Source: Atriophallophorus winterbourni
Taxonomy: Eukaryota > Platyhelminthes > Trematoda > Plagiorchiida > Microphallidae
Direction of reading: 5' to 3'
Length of the DNA: 64,000 bases
NCBI GenBank assembly: GCA_013407085.1
Contig: JACCGJ010000219.1
Coordinates: forward strand, 1-64,000
The translations under genes and the position numbers were made by a program. Positions 31,437 through 41,854 of this stretch are shown here, piece after piece. Below the pieces are notes generated by a model, which worked only from the letters and a program-made list of their open reading frames with translations, was not told where the DNA came from and did no database searches. Positions within the stretch are counted from its first letter, which is position 1; each line of letters opens with the position of its first letter.

Positions 31437-31890
31437 TCACTTTTTAGGGTTAGCGTAGTTCCTGTCAGATCTATATCCTAACAAAAGTTTGAACTTGAAA
31501 GGTGCAAAGCGCATACTGAGGTATTGTAGGATACTGCACAGTCGGTCTAAACTACTGGTATCATTATGTTGGCCAACGTTAATGAACCGACGCACTCTGC
31601 GACGCCTGCTGAAACAGATGTTTTCTATCACAATCACAGGCTGGCTTGCCGAAATACCTCCACGTGGTGCCAGGCTGGGTGGGCTCGGTTCTCCGAGCTC
31701 AGCGAAAGGTTCGGCGGTGGTGTCTGAGGGTGTGGTGGGTTTTCGCCTGGCAAGCGTTCTCCCTATAAAAAGCCACAAAAATCCAATGATGACATCACGA
31801 CGCGGCGGATGTGACTCGCCGCTCCAAAAGTCACTGCCCCTTGTCCTATCCATCATTGACATCAGCTTGATTTTATTCTTTTGTTAAGCG
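31437..31890. other. GC-rich island with long open frames on both strands, unidentified
   Basis: Overlapping frames of 141 codons (minus, 31862-31437) and 132 codons (plus, 31489-31887) lie in a locally GC-rich stretch (about 31650-31830). The minus frame includes AEPFAELGEPSPPSLAPRGG; the plus frame includes AEIPPRGARLGGLGSPSSAK. A CCCTATAAAAAGCC motif is at about 31760. High GC explains open frames on both strands, so coding is not proven. It may be part of an unrecognised mobile element. Confidence 0.3.
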
Positions 31891-32035
31891 CACTAATACA
31901 AAAACCAACTCCTTACAAAATCATATCAAAGCGCAGACTGCGACACTGACCATTTACTAGTTTCGTCAGACGACATTTCGCCAAATTGATGCTAAGCAAA
32001 GAATAGACTTCAATCTTATGTGCTAGCCTAATCCT

Positions 32036-34140
32036 GCTGTGCAATTTGAACAAGCTTTCACAAACGAGCAACTTCACTCGAATCAGCTCCTAAAAATGGT
32101 AATCGCTAAAAAGCTGCATACACCGAGTGGCTCTTTCCATCTATGGCCCGAAGACAGTTCGAACAAGCGACTGGTTGGAAGCCAAAGGTTCTGTGATGAC
32201 TACTGTATTTTACGAGAAACGCTTAGTGTTCATGAAGTTCAAACGAATGACAACAGATGAAAACTTATGACTTCTTAGAATAGCTAGAAATAAGGTCCAA
32301 CAGACTGCTAGGTGGTTTGCAAATAGCTATTGGACTGAAATTAGCATAGGTATCCAAAAACCCGCGGATATTGATAATTTTATCGGTATTTATGATGGGA
32401 TCAAGAGAGCTATTGGTCCAAACAAACTTAAAACAGCTTCGATTAAGTCGGTATCTGGCAACACGATGGTCGACAAAACGCAGCAGATGAAAAGATGGGT
32501 CGAGCACATCACTTGTCAACGGTGTTATCGCATGCACTTGAAACTGTTGAGAGTACAATAACCATTTAACTGCTTGATACATCTTGTATTCTTGATGAAG
32601 TCAATAGACGAGAGGAATGGTTCCTGGCAACGACGGAATCCCACTAGAGCAATTCAAAAACCATAGACCAGCTTTATTACAGCCACTTCATGGATTATTT
32701 CTTCTGTACTGGCAATAGTCTGTCCCACAAGATACGCCTGGTACCAAAAACATCACGCTATTGAAGAAGAAGGGTGATAGAGGCGATTGCAACGATTGCC
32801 GAGGAATCTCTCTTCTAAATGTCATAAGCAAATAGTTTGCATGTTTTACCGATGTGACTACAGGAATTAATTGATAAAGTGTACCGGATTCTTAGTGGCT
32901 TCTGTAGAGGATCTTAAGACAACTTTGAGAAAAGAACAGCGTATTGCATTATACGCTGTTTAATTGATTCAACGAAGGCATTCGACTAAGATAACAGGGA
33001 TGGTCTAACCAAAATGCTTAGTCCTATTGGCTACCCTTCAAGATTGCTAAAACTCGTCATTTCTTTCACGCTGGCATGAAAGGCTTACTTAATTTTAACG
33101 ATTGTATTTGAGAAACTTTGAAATTCACCGAGGCGTCAAATAAAGATGTGTTCTTGCTCCCACGTTATTCGGTATTTTATTTGCTCCGCTGCAGAAGCAT
33201 GCTTTTAAGATGAGAACAAAAGTTATTCGTCTACGCACGCAATGTGATGGCAAGCTTTCCAACATCGACCGTTTGAGAGCACAAACGAAGGAACGGGATG
33301 TACTAGCCCGTGGCCTGCTGTTGGTCGACGATACAGCCATTATTCATCCCTCTCAAGAACACCTTCAATCATCCATGATGAAATATGCCAGCTTGAACTA
33401 TTATATCATTTCACATATCTTGATTCAGCCATTGGGGATAACCTACCGTTAGAAACGGAGATTGGTAAGCGGATTGGCAGAGCAGTTGCCACCCTTTCCC
33501 ATTTGAATTCTCACGTCTAAGGCAACCGCAAATTGACCGTGAATACAATGATTGAATACAGCGTGTACGTACGAAATGCTTTGCAGTGAAACCTGAACCA
33601 TCAACGCAAGACACGAACAGAAGCTGGATGCATTTCAATTGAAGATCATTCGTCGTATCTTGAACATATCGTGGATAGAGACAGAAAGGATCGTTAAAGT
33701 GCTTTCTAAAGCTGGTCTATAGAACATGTTCACCCTACTACGACCACGCCGCCTAAGCTAGCTGGGTCATATGTACAGAATGGAAAATGGTTGTATTCCA
33801 AAAGATCAACTTTATGGTGAGTTGAAATCAGGAAGTCGATTGGGCAGATTATAATTTCGGTAAAAAGACGTTTGCAAAAGCGATAAGAAAACACCCGCTG
33901 TTGACCCTACGAGTTGGAAAGAATTCGCTCCTGACCAACAACATTGGAGACACTGTGCTGCTGATAGTAGATTACACCGTTAACGTTCCACGGACACCGA
34001 TCGGCTGAGTACTGCATATCGCTATGGGAGAGATTGTTCCTCCCGAATCGGACTGCTTAGTCACTTAAAACGCTGTGGAGCATGAAACCATCATGTGATG
34101 CACATCCTTTGCGCTGAGACTGGACTTTAAAGTGGTGCGA
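32036..34140 (+). mobile_element. RTE-like LINE, copy 1, heavily decayed
   Basis: Plus strand. Readable in order: a pre-RT KKKGDRGDCNDCRGISLLN segment (32770-32820), IDSTKAFDxDNRDGLTKML (32960-33020), and RTKVIRLRTQCDGKLSNIDR with LLLVDDTAIIHPSQEHLQ (33210-33370), where the RT catalytic YADD/FADD is replaced by VDDT. These are followed by LETEIGKRIGRAVATLSHLN (33455-33510) and a final zinc-finger-like GRDCSSRIGLLSHLKRC (34020-34080). These are RTE-clade motifs. Many frameshifts and stops are present. The 3' end lies near a GATGATGATG run (about 34240). Confidence 0.75.
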
Positions 34141-34309
34141 TGGTTTGTGTACCTTCATGACCCGTTGAGCTATACTGGGTGCTTATGCACATTTCCTATT
34201 CAAGTTGCTTGGCACATTTTCTATCCCCAGGCTTGTGCTTCATGATGATGATGTACATTAACGGTAGACACCGGCCGAAAGAGGTCAACAGCAACAACAA
34301 CATAAATTA

Positions 34310-34730
34310 GCCTGGGCATCCGTTATTGGAATCTAAGAGAACTACGTTGGCATTATCTAAATCAAAGTTTCTTAGTGCAGTATATCTGAATACTCGATGA
34401 CAGCAGGACTGCATTGCAGCATCAAGTACAAAATTGAACAATAATGGAGAAATTGGATACCCTCGTCAGATGCCTGACTGTAGGGTAGTTGGCGATTGAA
34501 CGTCATAACGTGCCCAGAACTATAGGAATAAAGCGTCCGAAACATGTTCGTGTACTCTTGTGGGAAAGCTTTGTGCGTTCCGATCAACCGAATCAAAGGC
34601 GCCTTTAAAATAAAATGGCTGCTCATAAGTGCGACAATGTTTTAGGACTTGACTAATGTGATGATGTGATCGACACATCCTCTACACAAGCAAAATTCTA
34701 CTTGCTCTTCGCTAATCGCTTTGCCTTTGC
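34310..34730 (-). mobile_element. RTE-like LINE RT fragment, minus strand
   Basis: Minus frames contain CRGCVDHIITLVKSLKHCRT, FKGAFDSVDRN, PQEYTNMFRTLYSYSSGHV, GYPISPLLFNFVLDAAMQS and FDLDNANVVLLDS. The order matches RT blocks of the RTE copies at 37.2-37.7 kb and 60.9-61.2 kb. The catalytic LDYADDIVLL is mutated to LDNANVVLL, so the copy is dead. Confidence 0.75.
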
Positions 34731-34734
34731 GATG

Positions 34735-34812
34735 CACGTGGGCTAAGATACTGTCAGGTTTCCCAGGCTTAGGCAGATATAAGAAACAAAATAGAAATCT
34801 TTAATAGCGATG
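34735..34812 (+). repeat. Direct repeat unit 1 (RTE-associated)
   Basis: CACGTGGGCTAAGATACTGT followed by CAGGTTTCCCAGGCTTAG recurs at 35024-35098 with few differences. Confidence 0.85.
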
Positions 34813-35023
34813 CATAGACTTCGCTAGTTAGACCGCGTGATTGAGAAATCATCGTTTTCCTAGCGCGGTTGTTTGCCACTCCTAACTCGGAATGGCGTCG
34901 TTGTAAGGGTGGCCAGACTGACATGACTCAAAAAGGCTGAGATTACCATCGCGCTGAGACTGAACCTTAACGTATGGAAGCACAAGCCTGATCCAGGCAA
35001 AGTGCCGCACAGTCAGAGACTGC

Positions 35024-35098
35024 ACGTGGGCTAAGATACTGTCAGGTTGCCCAGGCCTAGACAGATATGAGGGGGAAATAAAAATATTAATGGTAGTG
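35024..35098 (+). repeat. Direct repeat unit 2 (RTE-associated)
   Basis: Second copy of the unit at 34735-34812. The block between them (34959-34975) also matches 34115-34131 (GCGCTGAGACTG). The segment at 35206-35280 repeats 34130-34200 (GGTGCGATGGTTTGTGTACY, GAGCTATACTGGGTG), so 34.1-35.3 kb is a patchwork of RTE 3' ends. Confidence 0.8.
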
Positions 35099-35631
35099 AG
35101 ACTCCAGTGTGTACTCGCATGCAGCTCACTACCGTTGGCCAATCAATTTAGCACGATGTTAGCCGCACAGCACATAAATGCTGCACGATTGCACATCCGT
35201 GCAATCGTGGTGCGATGGTTTGTGTACTTTCATGACCCATTGAGCTATACTGGGTGGTGTCTTTTGGTGCCAGTAGAGCTACTCATATCAGGAAGGTCGA
35301 TGGATAGAGGTCAGACAAATTCAGTCTCAACCCACTGCATTGTGGTTCAGGGGTTTTAGCCAAAGGCTCCGGGTGGGCCCCCCTAAGCCAAACCCCTCTT
35401 TCGGCCTGGGCAACCGGAAAGTATCACGCCCTCTACTCAAAATGATCTCAAATTGCATGCAAACTTTTTTAATAACTGTTTTCCGTTTTGTGGTTCTTTG
35501 GGTAGCCCATGGCAGAAGTGCAGCTTGATCATCGAGGTCTCCAAATGCAGCCACTTCGAATATTTTGCCTACTTTGAATGCCTCCAGAGCGTTCTTCCGC
35601 TCGCGCGTACCATTCCAATTAGCGGCGTTTA

Positions 35632-36330
35632 ATGTACGGCCTCAATGTATGCTGTTTGTCAGAAACACGCATGCATAACTCTAGCTCAGTCACGAGATTG
35701 TCTAACCCTTCGAACTTGCGCAAGTCACACTATTTACGCCTGTCCACTGATGACGATGCCATGGTATCTGGCCAAGCTGGTGTCGGAATCGTCTTGAGTG
35801 AGCGAGTTGAGGTCGCACTGTTAGACTGGATCCCAGTCGACAGTCGCCTTCGTGCAGTAAGACTGCAGGGTTCGTGCAAAAAGGCCGATTTCGCAATCAA
35901 TCCCGCAACCTGTTTGTGGTTGCTGCCTATGCACCGACTAATTGTAGCTCTGAACTTGGCAAGGATGAGTTTTATGGAAGATTACAAGAACTCATTAGAC
36001 TTGCCTTTAGGAGTGACATCGTTGTCCTAGCTGGAGACAGGAATGCACGTGTAGGCTATCTATCTTTAAACGAGCATTTCGTGGGTGGAATGTTTGGTCT
36101 CGATTGTCATCGTAATGACATCGGCGAAAGATTGCTTAGCTTGTGCTCAGAGCACAGACTCTACCTTGCCAGCACTAACTTCCGCCATTCGAAGCGTCAC
36201 TGCTCCACCTGCAAGATCTCCATCGGCGGCCTTGTTCACGCAAATTGACCATATTGCTATCAGCTACTCCGTGGCGAGGGAGTGTGCAAGATTGCCGTTC
36301 ATACTGGGGCACCTGTCTAGAGTCAGATCA
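35632..36330 (+). pseudogene. RTE copy 2 endonuclease
   Basis: Frames give YGLNVCCLSETRMHNSSSV (TETR motif), GQAGVGIVLSERVEVALLDW, NLFVVAAYAPTNCSSELGKD (VYAPT motif), IVVLAGDRNARVGYLSL (GDFNA changed to GDRNA), RLLSLCSEHRLYLASTNFRH and QIDHIAISYS (DHI motif). Two frame shifts divide it (about 35880 and 36200). The order is that of the RTE apurinic-type endonuclease. Confidence 0.8.
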
Positions 36331-37035
36331 TGCATTAGTCTGTGCTAAGCTCTCGATGCGTTTTGGTGGGAAACGTAGAAATGTTGCAAGGCAGTTGAAT
36401 GCTGACAGCCTCAATGATCTCCCGGTTCTCCGAGGGTTTCAGGCAAATTTCAGTTTGCATCTTTCTACAGTTCCCCAAAATAGTATCGATGACCAATGGA
36501 GTGGGATTCAAACCGCCTTGGAAACAGCCGCGTTGGATAGTTGTGGGTTGACATCCCGTGTAGCTCAGCACTGGGTTTCTGCGAATTCTCTCCAATTAAT
36601 GGACCAACGTCGGTTGCTTTCTGCTGATAGCATACATGATGCGTCACGAAGGCTTATTAAACGTAAACTGGTTGCCAGTTTGAGAACCGACAGGGAAAGT
36701 TGGTGGAGTTCTAAGGCTACGGAAATGGAATCTGCTGCAGCTGTAGGCAATTTCAGAAAATTGTTCCAACTCATCAGAACACTGGAAGCGGGCGACCAGG
36801 CATCAGTGAGCTGATACGTGAAGCAGATGGTTTGCCAGTTTTTAACATGCACAGACGCATGGAGCGATGAGCAGAACATTGTAAAACACAGTTTAACTGG
36901 CCTTCTGCACCCACTGATTTCGAGAATACGAAACCCTGTACCCCATGTTCGATTTCTCTCGAGGCTCCGACTCATTCAAAGATTTACCGTGTACTCCGGA
37001 GCCTTAAGCGCCATCGGGCATCAGGTGCTGATGCT
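36245..37035 (+). pseudogene. RTE copy 2 EN-RT connector
   Basis: An open frame of 189 codons (36245-36814) contains ESDHALVCAKLSMRFGGKRR, LETAALDSCGLTSRVAQHWV and LRTDRESWWSSKATEMESAA with FRKLFQLIRTLEAGDQ. This is the well-conserved RTE connector rich in Trp and Arg. It is one of the least decayed parts of this copy. Confidence 0.75.
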
Positions 37036-37781
37036 TTGCTTCCGTCATTGTTCAAAGATGGCGGTTTCGCTTTAGTTCGCGAACTTCACGCGCTATTCGC
37101 CAACATATGGGCTGAGGAACGCATTCCGATCTCTTGCAGAGAATCAGTAATTGCTTCGATGTACAAAAAGGGACGGCGCGATTCCTGTGAAAATCATCGG
37201 GGTATCAGTGTGATTTAAGTAGCTCCTAAAAGATTGGCCTCCATCCTGCTTCACCGATTGAGTACCAAACGGGAAGAGCAAATCCGTGAGGACCAAACTG
37301 GGTTTCGTGCCGGTCGAAGGTGCATAGATCACATTTTCACACTCCGTCAGTTACTGCAGCAATGCCACGCATTTCGTAGACCAATTATCGTGGAATTCCT
37401 TGACATCCGATTCAATCGATCGCGAAAGTCTTTGGAACTGTCTGCTGAGACATGGAGTGCCCGAGAAGTATGTTTTGGATCTTGAAAGCATTATATTGCC
37501 AAACATCGGGCAGAGTTCGAGCGTACGGACAATTCTCGTCCTCGTTCAATATCTCCAGTGGGGTGCGGCAGAGCTGCCCTATCTCGCCGTTCCTTTTTAA
37601 CTTCGCGATCGATGATGTCCTAAGGAAAGCTTTAACTGATCTGGTGGGCGCAGGTGTTGAATTTCTGCCGGGTGAGAGAGCTATCAATATAGAGCATGCG
37701 GATGACATCGCACTTCTGGGAGATGAGCCTCGTATAATGCAACAAGCCCCGGACTGCCTGGCACTTGAAGCTTCAAGGTAA
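37036..37781 (+). pseudogene. RTE copy 2 reverse transcriptase
   Basis: Frames include LPSLFKDGG, AEERIPISCRESVIASMYKK, ENHRGISVI, QIREDQTGFRAGRRCIDHIF and LRQLLQQCHAFRRPIIVEFL. The frame at 37452-37781 has SGVRQSCPISPFLFNFAIDD and INIEHADDIALLGDEP. The catalytic YADD reads HADD, with the Tyr replaced by His, and the KAFDS block is rearranged. Five frames are needed to follow it. Confidence 0.8.
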
Positions 37782-37823
37782 AACACTTGCCCAGCGGTTT
37801 TCGTCTAAGCCTAACTATGTGCG

Positions 37824-38340
37824 ATGTCAATCTTGAATTGGTCGACAGTTTTATTTAACTTGGCAGTTGTATCTCTGCTAGCGGTTATGTTGAGGACGAG
37901 ATCTCACATCGTGTTCGCAAAGCGGGTGCAGTGTTTGCTAACAGCCAATTGTGGCGTCGACGCGATGTTTCACTCCATACTAAAGGCCGAGTGTACAACG
38001 CAGTGGTACGTGCTACACTACTTTATGGCTGCGAAACCTGGTCTATCCGAGCGGAAGATGTCCGTCGGCTATGTTTTTGGCACCCGTTGCCTGTGTAGGA
38101 TTGCTCACATTCGGTGGCAGCATCGTGTTACAAATATAGATGTCTGCAAGCGGTTGTTAAGACCAGGTGGCCACGGAATGAGAGAAATGCTGATGCTTGC
38201 GATGGTCAGGACGTTTTAAGAATGCCTACTCACCGTTTACCGTACCGCGTCTTATTCGCAGAGCCCGACAGAAGCGATCAGGTGGCCAGTCCATGACGTG
38301 GCACTAGGCTCAGTTGGGCGTATTCGTTTGCCTGGGTGGC
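37824..38340 (+). pseudogene. RTE copy 2 C-terminal domain
   Basis: Contains decayed forms of the RVYNAVVRATLLYGCETWSI block (nucleotides near 37990-38045) and of CRIAHIRWQHRVTN (38095-38140), and a PHDVALGSVGRIRLPGWRPK-like stretch with WLETLRDMS near 38375. These correspond to LLKGRVYKATVRAVLLYGCE and the following blocks in the 60.9-61.8 kb copy. Confidence 0.65.
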
Positions 38341-39080
38341 GTCCAAAAGCTCCACCTAATAGTTGGCTGGAAACCTTACGAGATATGTCTGCTGTGTATT
38401 TTGTCAATTTTTATCCGGTATTATTTTATATAAAAAACAAAAAATCACATGCTGTGTAACTACAAAAACAAGCTGCCTTTTGCATATTCCGCTTACCTGC
38501 TTTCCCTTTTTTCACGCGCTTGCCTACCTGCTTCATATTGCCTAGAAGACTCCAGACTTGTGCTTCATGATGATAAATGCTTTGATTGTTAAACAAGGTG
38601 CGACCCACCTCACATGTTAGGGGATAAAAGATGAGAATTCGCACTGGTTTCTTACCCTTAGTGATTGGCCCAAAGTCCTATTCAGTGGTGGTCTGGTTCT
38701 AGATATCTTGGATCATTTGTTTAATCTTGTCTGTTGTCAAGTGAAGTGGCGTGATAATGGAAGCCGCATGGACGCTATTATGGTGATTTCGCTCTACTCG
38801 TTCACATCACTTGCATGAATGCATATTTGATTCGAGATGTAAGCACCTAATACCAGCGTGTCGAACCTTTTGAAGTTCAGTAGCTTTTTAAGTCCCACCC
38901 TTCCACATATCTTTTCGGAATTTGTACTGTCATGGTTCTATGGCAGTTAGATACTTGTTACCGGTGTAATGCTGCCAATGACGACAGCCGTAAAAGAGAC
39001 TTGCTCATGTTTGGATGGATTAGGCGGTCGTTACGATTTAGATACCCATGCACGTTTCTGACAAACAGTTTAAGTTAATA

Positions 39081-39348
39081 GCTAGGCTGCACGTTATAAC
39101 GGATACAATGGTCGATTGTTTTATAATCAATCTAATAAAAAGAATTGATGGTTGTCTAACAGATAACGTGCAAAATTCAAGCTGCCGGTTCTAAAGCGTG
39201 AAATATGAGTAAGAAAAATATGAACGACTAAAACCACTAAAAAATTGTTCGCAATCTGAAACAGAACTGCGTTCTACCCAAACACTCCACTGCCCCCAAA
39301 TAAAGAGAACATGCTCATTATTTCGAGCAAAAATATGGCAATTAGTTA
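39081..39348. other. Spacer between RTE copy 2 and the SUZ gene 3' end
   Basis: No feature recognised. Confidence 0.5.
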
Positions 39349-39354
39349 TTTATT
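39349..39354 (-). terminator. Candidate poly(A) signal of the SUZ-domain gene
   Basis: AATAAA on the minus strand about 516 bp beyond the stop codon. It is the first canonical hexamer seen downstream. A short segment at about 39757-39775 within this presumed 3' UTR (GCAAAGTGCCGTACAGTCAG) resembles 34997-35016. Confidence 0.4.
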
Positions 39355-39869
39355 GGGGATACATAAAACAGATGAATTAGAACAAAATACCGAGGGATGA
39401 CTAACATAGCGAAATGAATCGCAGCTAATTGGACCAGTTCATGAAAGCAGCCATGCGAAGACAATCGGTTGTAACCAGCAGTATTAGTTGAAAGTAGGTT
39501 GATGTGCTTGTCTAAAACCGATGAAAATTAACATATAACGTTAGCAATAAAACTTTATAAATCGAAAAACTAATTTCGCTCAAGGAAAGCAGGAGCACGG
39601 CTCATTAATTTATAACAAAAAATATATTATGAACCCAGGTGGATTTAGAATCTACAAACTACTGTCGCGACGACTAGGTGTACCAATGAGACTCAACTGT
39701 CTAAATAGTCAATAGTATATTATGGTACAAAAAGCTATGAGCACGTATGATGTATGCAAAGTGCCGTACAGTCAGACTGGAAGGAGGCCAACAACATAGA
39801 CATTCTAATTTCAACACACGTGTTTTTCTGTCTAGATACAATAGCAATGTCTATTTAGTGGTGGGAAGC

Positions 39870-40473
39870 TTACTGTGAATTCGAAGAGAAGGCCGGAGGA
39901 ATCGCGAAGTTGAAATAGTCAACGGACACATTATTTGGATAGGATGGAAATGAATGTTGATATCCACCATTCGGTTGTTGTGGCCATTGTTTAAGTAATC
40001 CCCCATATGAAGCGAGAGAATTAAGCACATTGTCAGGAGGCATCGGGAAAAAGAATGGCATCCGAGCAACTGACGTGTTGTTCACGTGTGTAGGAAGAAA
40101 AGGTACATTCGCTGTTGGATCATGCGTATATAGAGCTGGGCTGCTGTTCGACGGTGCAAGAGATTGATGTTGCGGAATTGAACGAGTCCCATTCATAGCA
40201 GATCGAAACTGCTGGTTCGGCACACGCTTCATGGCTGGCCCCAGGCGGGTCGCACTGGCTGCATTTCGGAGTTTTGCATTATAACCAGAAAAGCACGAAG
40301 TTGTCTCCACATTGGGTTGAAACTCGTGTCTGTATTCGCTCATTTGATTTAGATTCGTCTGAACAGACATCAAAGGCGTCGCGGACGCTACCTGACAATT
40401 TGTTGAGATAGGCCCATGACGATTGACAGACGTGTCAGCATATTTACCCAGCGGTGTTACATCTTTCGCTTCA
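39870..40473 (-). CDS. SUZ gene, last exon, low-complexity C-terminus
   Basis: The acceptor TTTTCATTCTTGCAG is strong. The exon opens with T completing the Thr codon, then EAKDVTPLGKYADTSVNRHG. The 200-residue tail is rich in Asn, Pro, Ser and Gln, has no transmembrane segment, and ends NFAIPPAFSSNSQ. The segment NLNQMSEYRHEFQP is vaguely PAM2-like but its spacing is wrong. No stop or frameshift interrupts it, in contrast to every neighbouring repeat frame. Confidence 0.75.
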
Positions 40474-41420
40474 CTGCAAGAATGAAAATTAATCAAGAAT
40501 TCTTCGGTAGTGAAGTGATAAGCATGAGTATTATAAAGACAGGATGAAACAGCAATGGAAATCATAAAGTACTATATTGCTGCGCTAAGTTGCAACGCTG
40601 CGGCCAGTGAAAATGCGCAAATGTGGCAATTTACTTTGCCGAGCGAAATATACTAGTCTGCGTGTGGAACTTTATCATCCCTACAACCCCAAAACTGACC
40701 GTTAACACCAGAATACGTACGCTTATCTTGCCTTAGAGAAGAAAAATTTTTGTATGTGGATACCACATGAATTCACAAAGACAGGAAATCCACATTTTCA
40801 CTTGGACATTCAAGCAGTAAACTTGAGAGATTGCGAGGCCAACACTGAGTTTTGGATAAATTTGATCTACGCCACGAAAGGATTACACGATTTCCGAATT
40901 TGTACTTATTGTATAGCATATGAGCAAAATTACATACCGTAATGAAAAATCATTCAAATGGCAACTGAGTGGCTGTTAGAAAAATGAATTGAATACAACT
41001 GCGATCGTTACAACCTGCTGTAGGTGCTAACAAAGCGATTCACTGTTTAATCAAATGCTTTGGGTTAACCTTAATGTTGAAACCCACGCGAACTAACAAC
41101 AGAACTTACGTCGCAGCAAGAGCAGTGTCGCCCGTTTCGTTTTCTTCCGGAGCCATCGTGCCCATTATGCGCTGTCTAGCGGCATAATAGTCTTTCGCGC
41201 GCTGCTCCAATGACTTAACTTCAGCAGGTCTGGGAAATTAGACTATAAGATTACATACTTTTGATGTTTTAGAGAATTATTTTCTGAAGATTGGCATGGT
41301 CTTTGTAATATACGAACAGGTGTTTCCATATCAATCAAAACTGAAAATTAGATTAAAAATTCATATTACCTTTTAAGATTTTGTGATCCAGATATATCCA
41401 TGTGTTCGACTCTCCTCAAA
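39870..41420 (-). CDS. SUZ-domain protein (R3H/SUZ type likely), C-terminal three exons
   Basis: Three minus-strand exons with consensus splice sites and matching phases: 41420-41370 (51 nt), 41229-41110 (120 nt) and 40473-39870 (604 nt including TAA). The middle exon reads RPAEVKSLEQRAKDYYAARQ then RIMGTMAPEENETGD. The pattern SLEQRxxxYxxARxRI is the SUZ domain, an RNA-binding segment that follows the R3H domain in R3HDM/ARPP21/Encore proteins and occurs alone in SZRD1. The last exon (200 residues) is Pro/Gln/Ser/Asn-rich with phrases such as QQPNGGYQHSFPSYPNNVS, like R3HDM tails. Its length argues against SZRD1, which is small. No R3H exon was found in the window, so the gene is probably partial here. 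The stop lies at a possible alternative donor (CA-GTAAGC). Confidence 0.75.
40474..41109 (-). other. Intron of the SUZ gene
   Basis: 636-bp intron between GTAAGT (41109) and TTGCAG (40474). No repeat family was recognised within it. The short plus-strand frame at 40754-40942 has no motif. Confidence 0.65.
41110..41229 (-). CDS. SUZ gene, exon encoding the SUZ motif
   Basis: Acceptor CTAATTTCCCAG and donor GAC/GTAAGT both fit consensus. Length is 120 nt. The encoded peptide carries the full SUZ signature with Glu-Arg-rich start, Tyr pair and ARQRI. It ends LAA plus two bases of a Thr codon completed by the next exon. Confidence 0.75.
41370..41420 (-). CDS. SUZ gene, upstream short exon
   Basis: Minus strand: acceptor TTTCTGAG before 41420 and donor AAAAG/GTAATA after 41370. 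The exon ends MDISGSQNLK with two bases of the next codon (AG) that combine with the A opening the next exon to give Arg. The acceptor choice is less certain than the donor, because two other AG dinucleotides lie within 10 bp. Confidence 0.6.
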
Positions 41421-41628
41421 CTCAGAAACAGTTGGAATAAGACACAGCATCGAGCAAAAATACGGAACACATTTGTAGTATCACAAAACAACCCTGTGTG
41501 AAAACATGAGTTGAACGCCGCAAAGTGGAGACAGCGAAGTAAAACAAAACAAAGAATGGCATTAATATTTGTTAAATCGGTGTGAAAATACAATTGTTAT
41601 ATAATATCTTGAAAAATGTTTTTAGGTA

Positions 41629-41835
41629 GTGTCCGATTATTCCGGAGCTACATCATACGATTACTGAAGTTCGGTCGCATTTTTGTTGCTCTCACGCTTT
41701 AAGTCAAATCTTGCCTGAATCTCCATGGATATATACCAATCCAAAAATTCTGTGTTACTTCCGACTATAGCTATCGGAATTCATACATTTTGATCTTGTC
41801 AGGTAATAAACAGCAAAGTTACGTTTCGATTTAAA
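41629..41835 (-). mobile_element. Orphan family E/B 5' UTR fragment
   Basis: In the plus sense it reads CGGTCGCATTTTTGTTGCTC, then AAAATTCTGTGTTACTTCCG and ATCGGAATTCATACATTTTG with CAGCAAAGTTACG. It aligns with the complement of 22730-22530 and with 48340-48470 (the 5' UTR of family E/B, plus sense there), so its LINE sense direction is plus although the host gene runs minus. Strand is given for the gene context. No coding part follows. Confidence 0.55.
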
Positions 41836-41854
41836 TATCTAACATACGCGGTAC

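Larger units (their letters stand above)
35336..39080 (+). mobile_element. RTE-like LINE, copy 2, near full length, multiply frameshifted
   Basis: Plus strand: probable 5' UTR (35336-35620), endonuclease (35632-36330), linker (36330-37200), RT (37036-37781), C-terminal domain (37824-38340) and a 3' UTR (38741-39080) that aligns with 62020-62345. The 3' UTR match includes TTTAAGTCCCACCCTTCCAC versus TTTGAGTCCCACCCTTCCCC and a TACCGGTGTAATGCTGCC block. Between 38408 and 38733 lies sequence with no counterpart in the 62-kb copy. At least eight frame breaks make it inactive. Confidence 0.75.

Noticed and set aside
39870..40473. PAM2 motif in the SUZ protein tail (NLNQMSEYRHEFQP)
   Set aside because: The distance from LN to F is longer than in the PAM2 consensus, so poly(A)-binding-protein interaction is not supported.
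40754..40942. 62-codon plus-strand frame inside the SUZ gene intron
   Set aside because: No motif, and antisense to a well-supported gene.
41110..41420. Full R3H domain exon within the window
   Set aside because: I scanned the minus frames upstream for an R3H-like sequence and saw only LINE frames, so the R3H part is not claimed.
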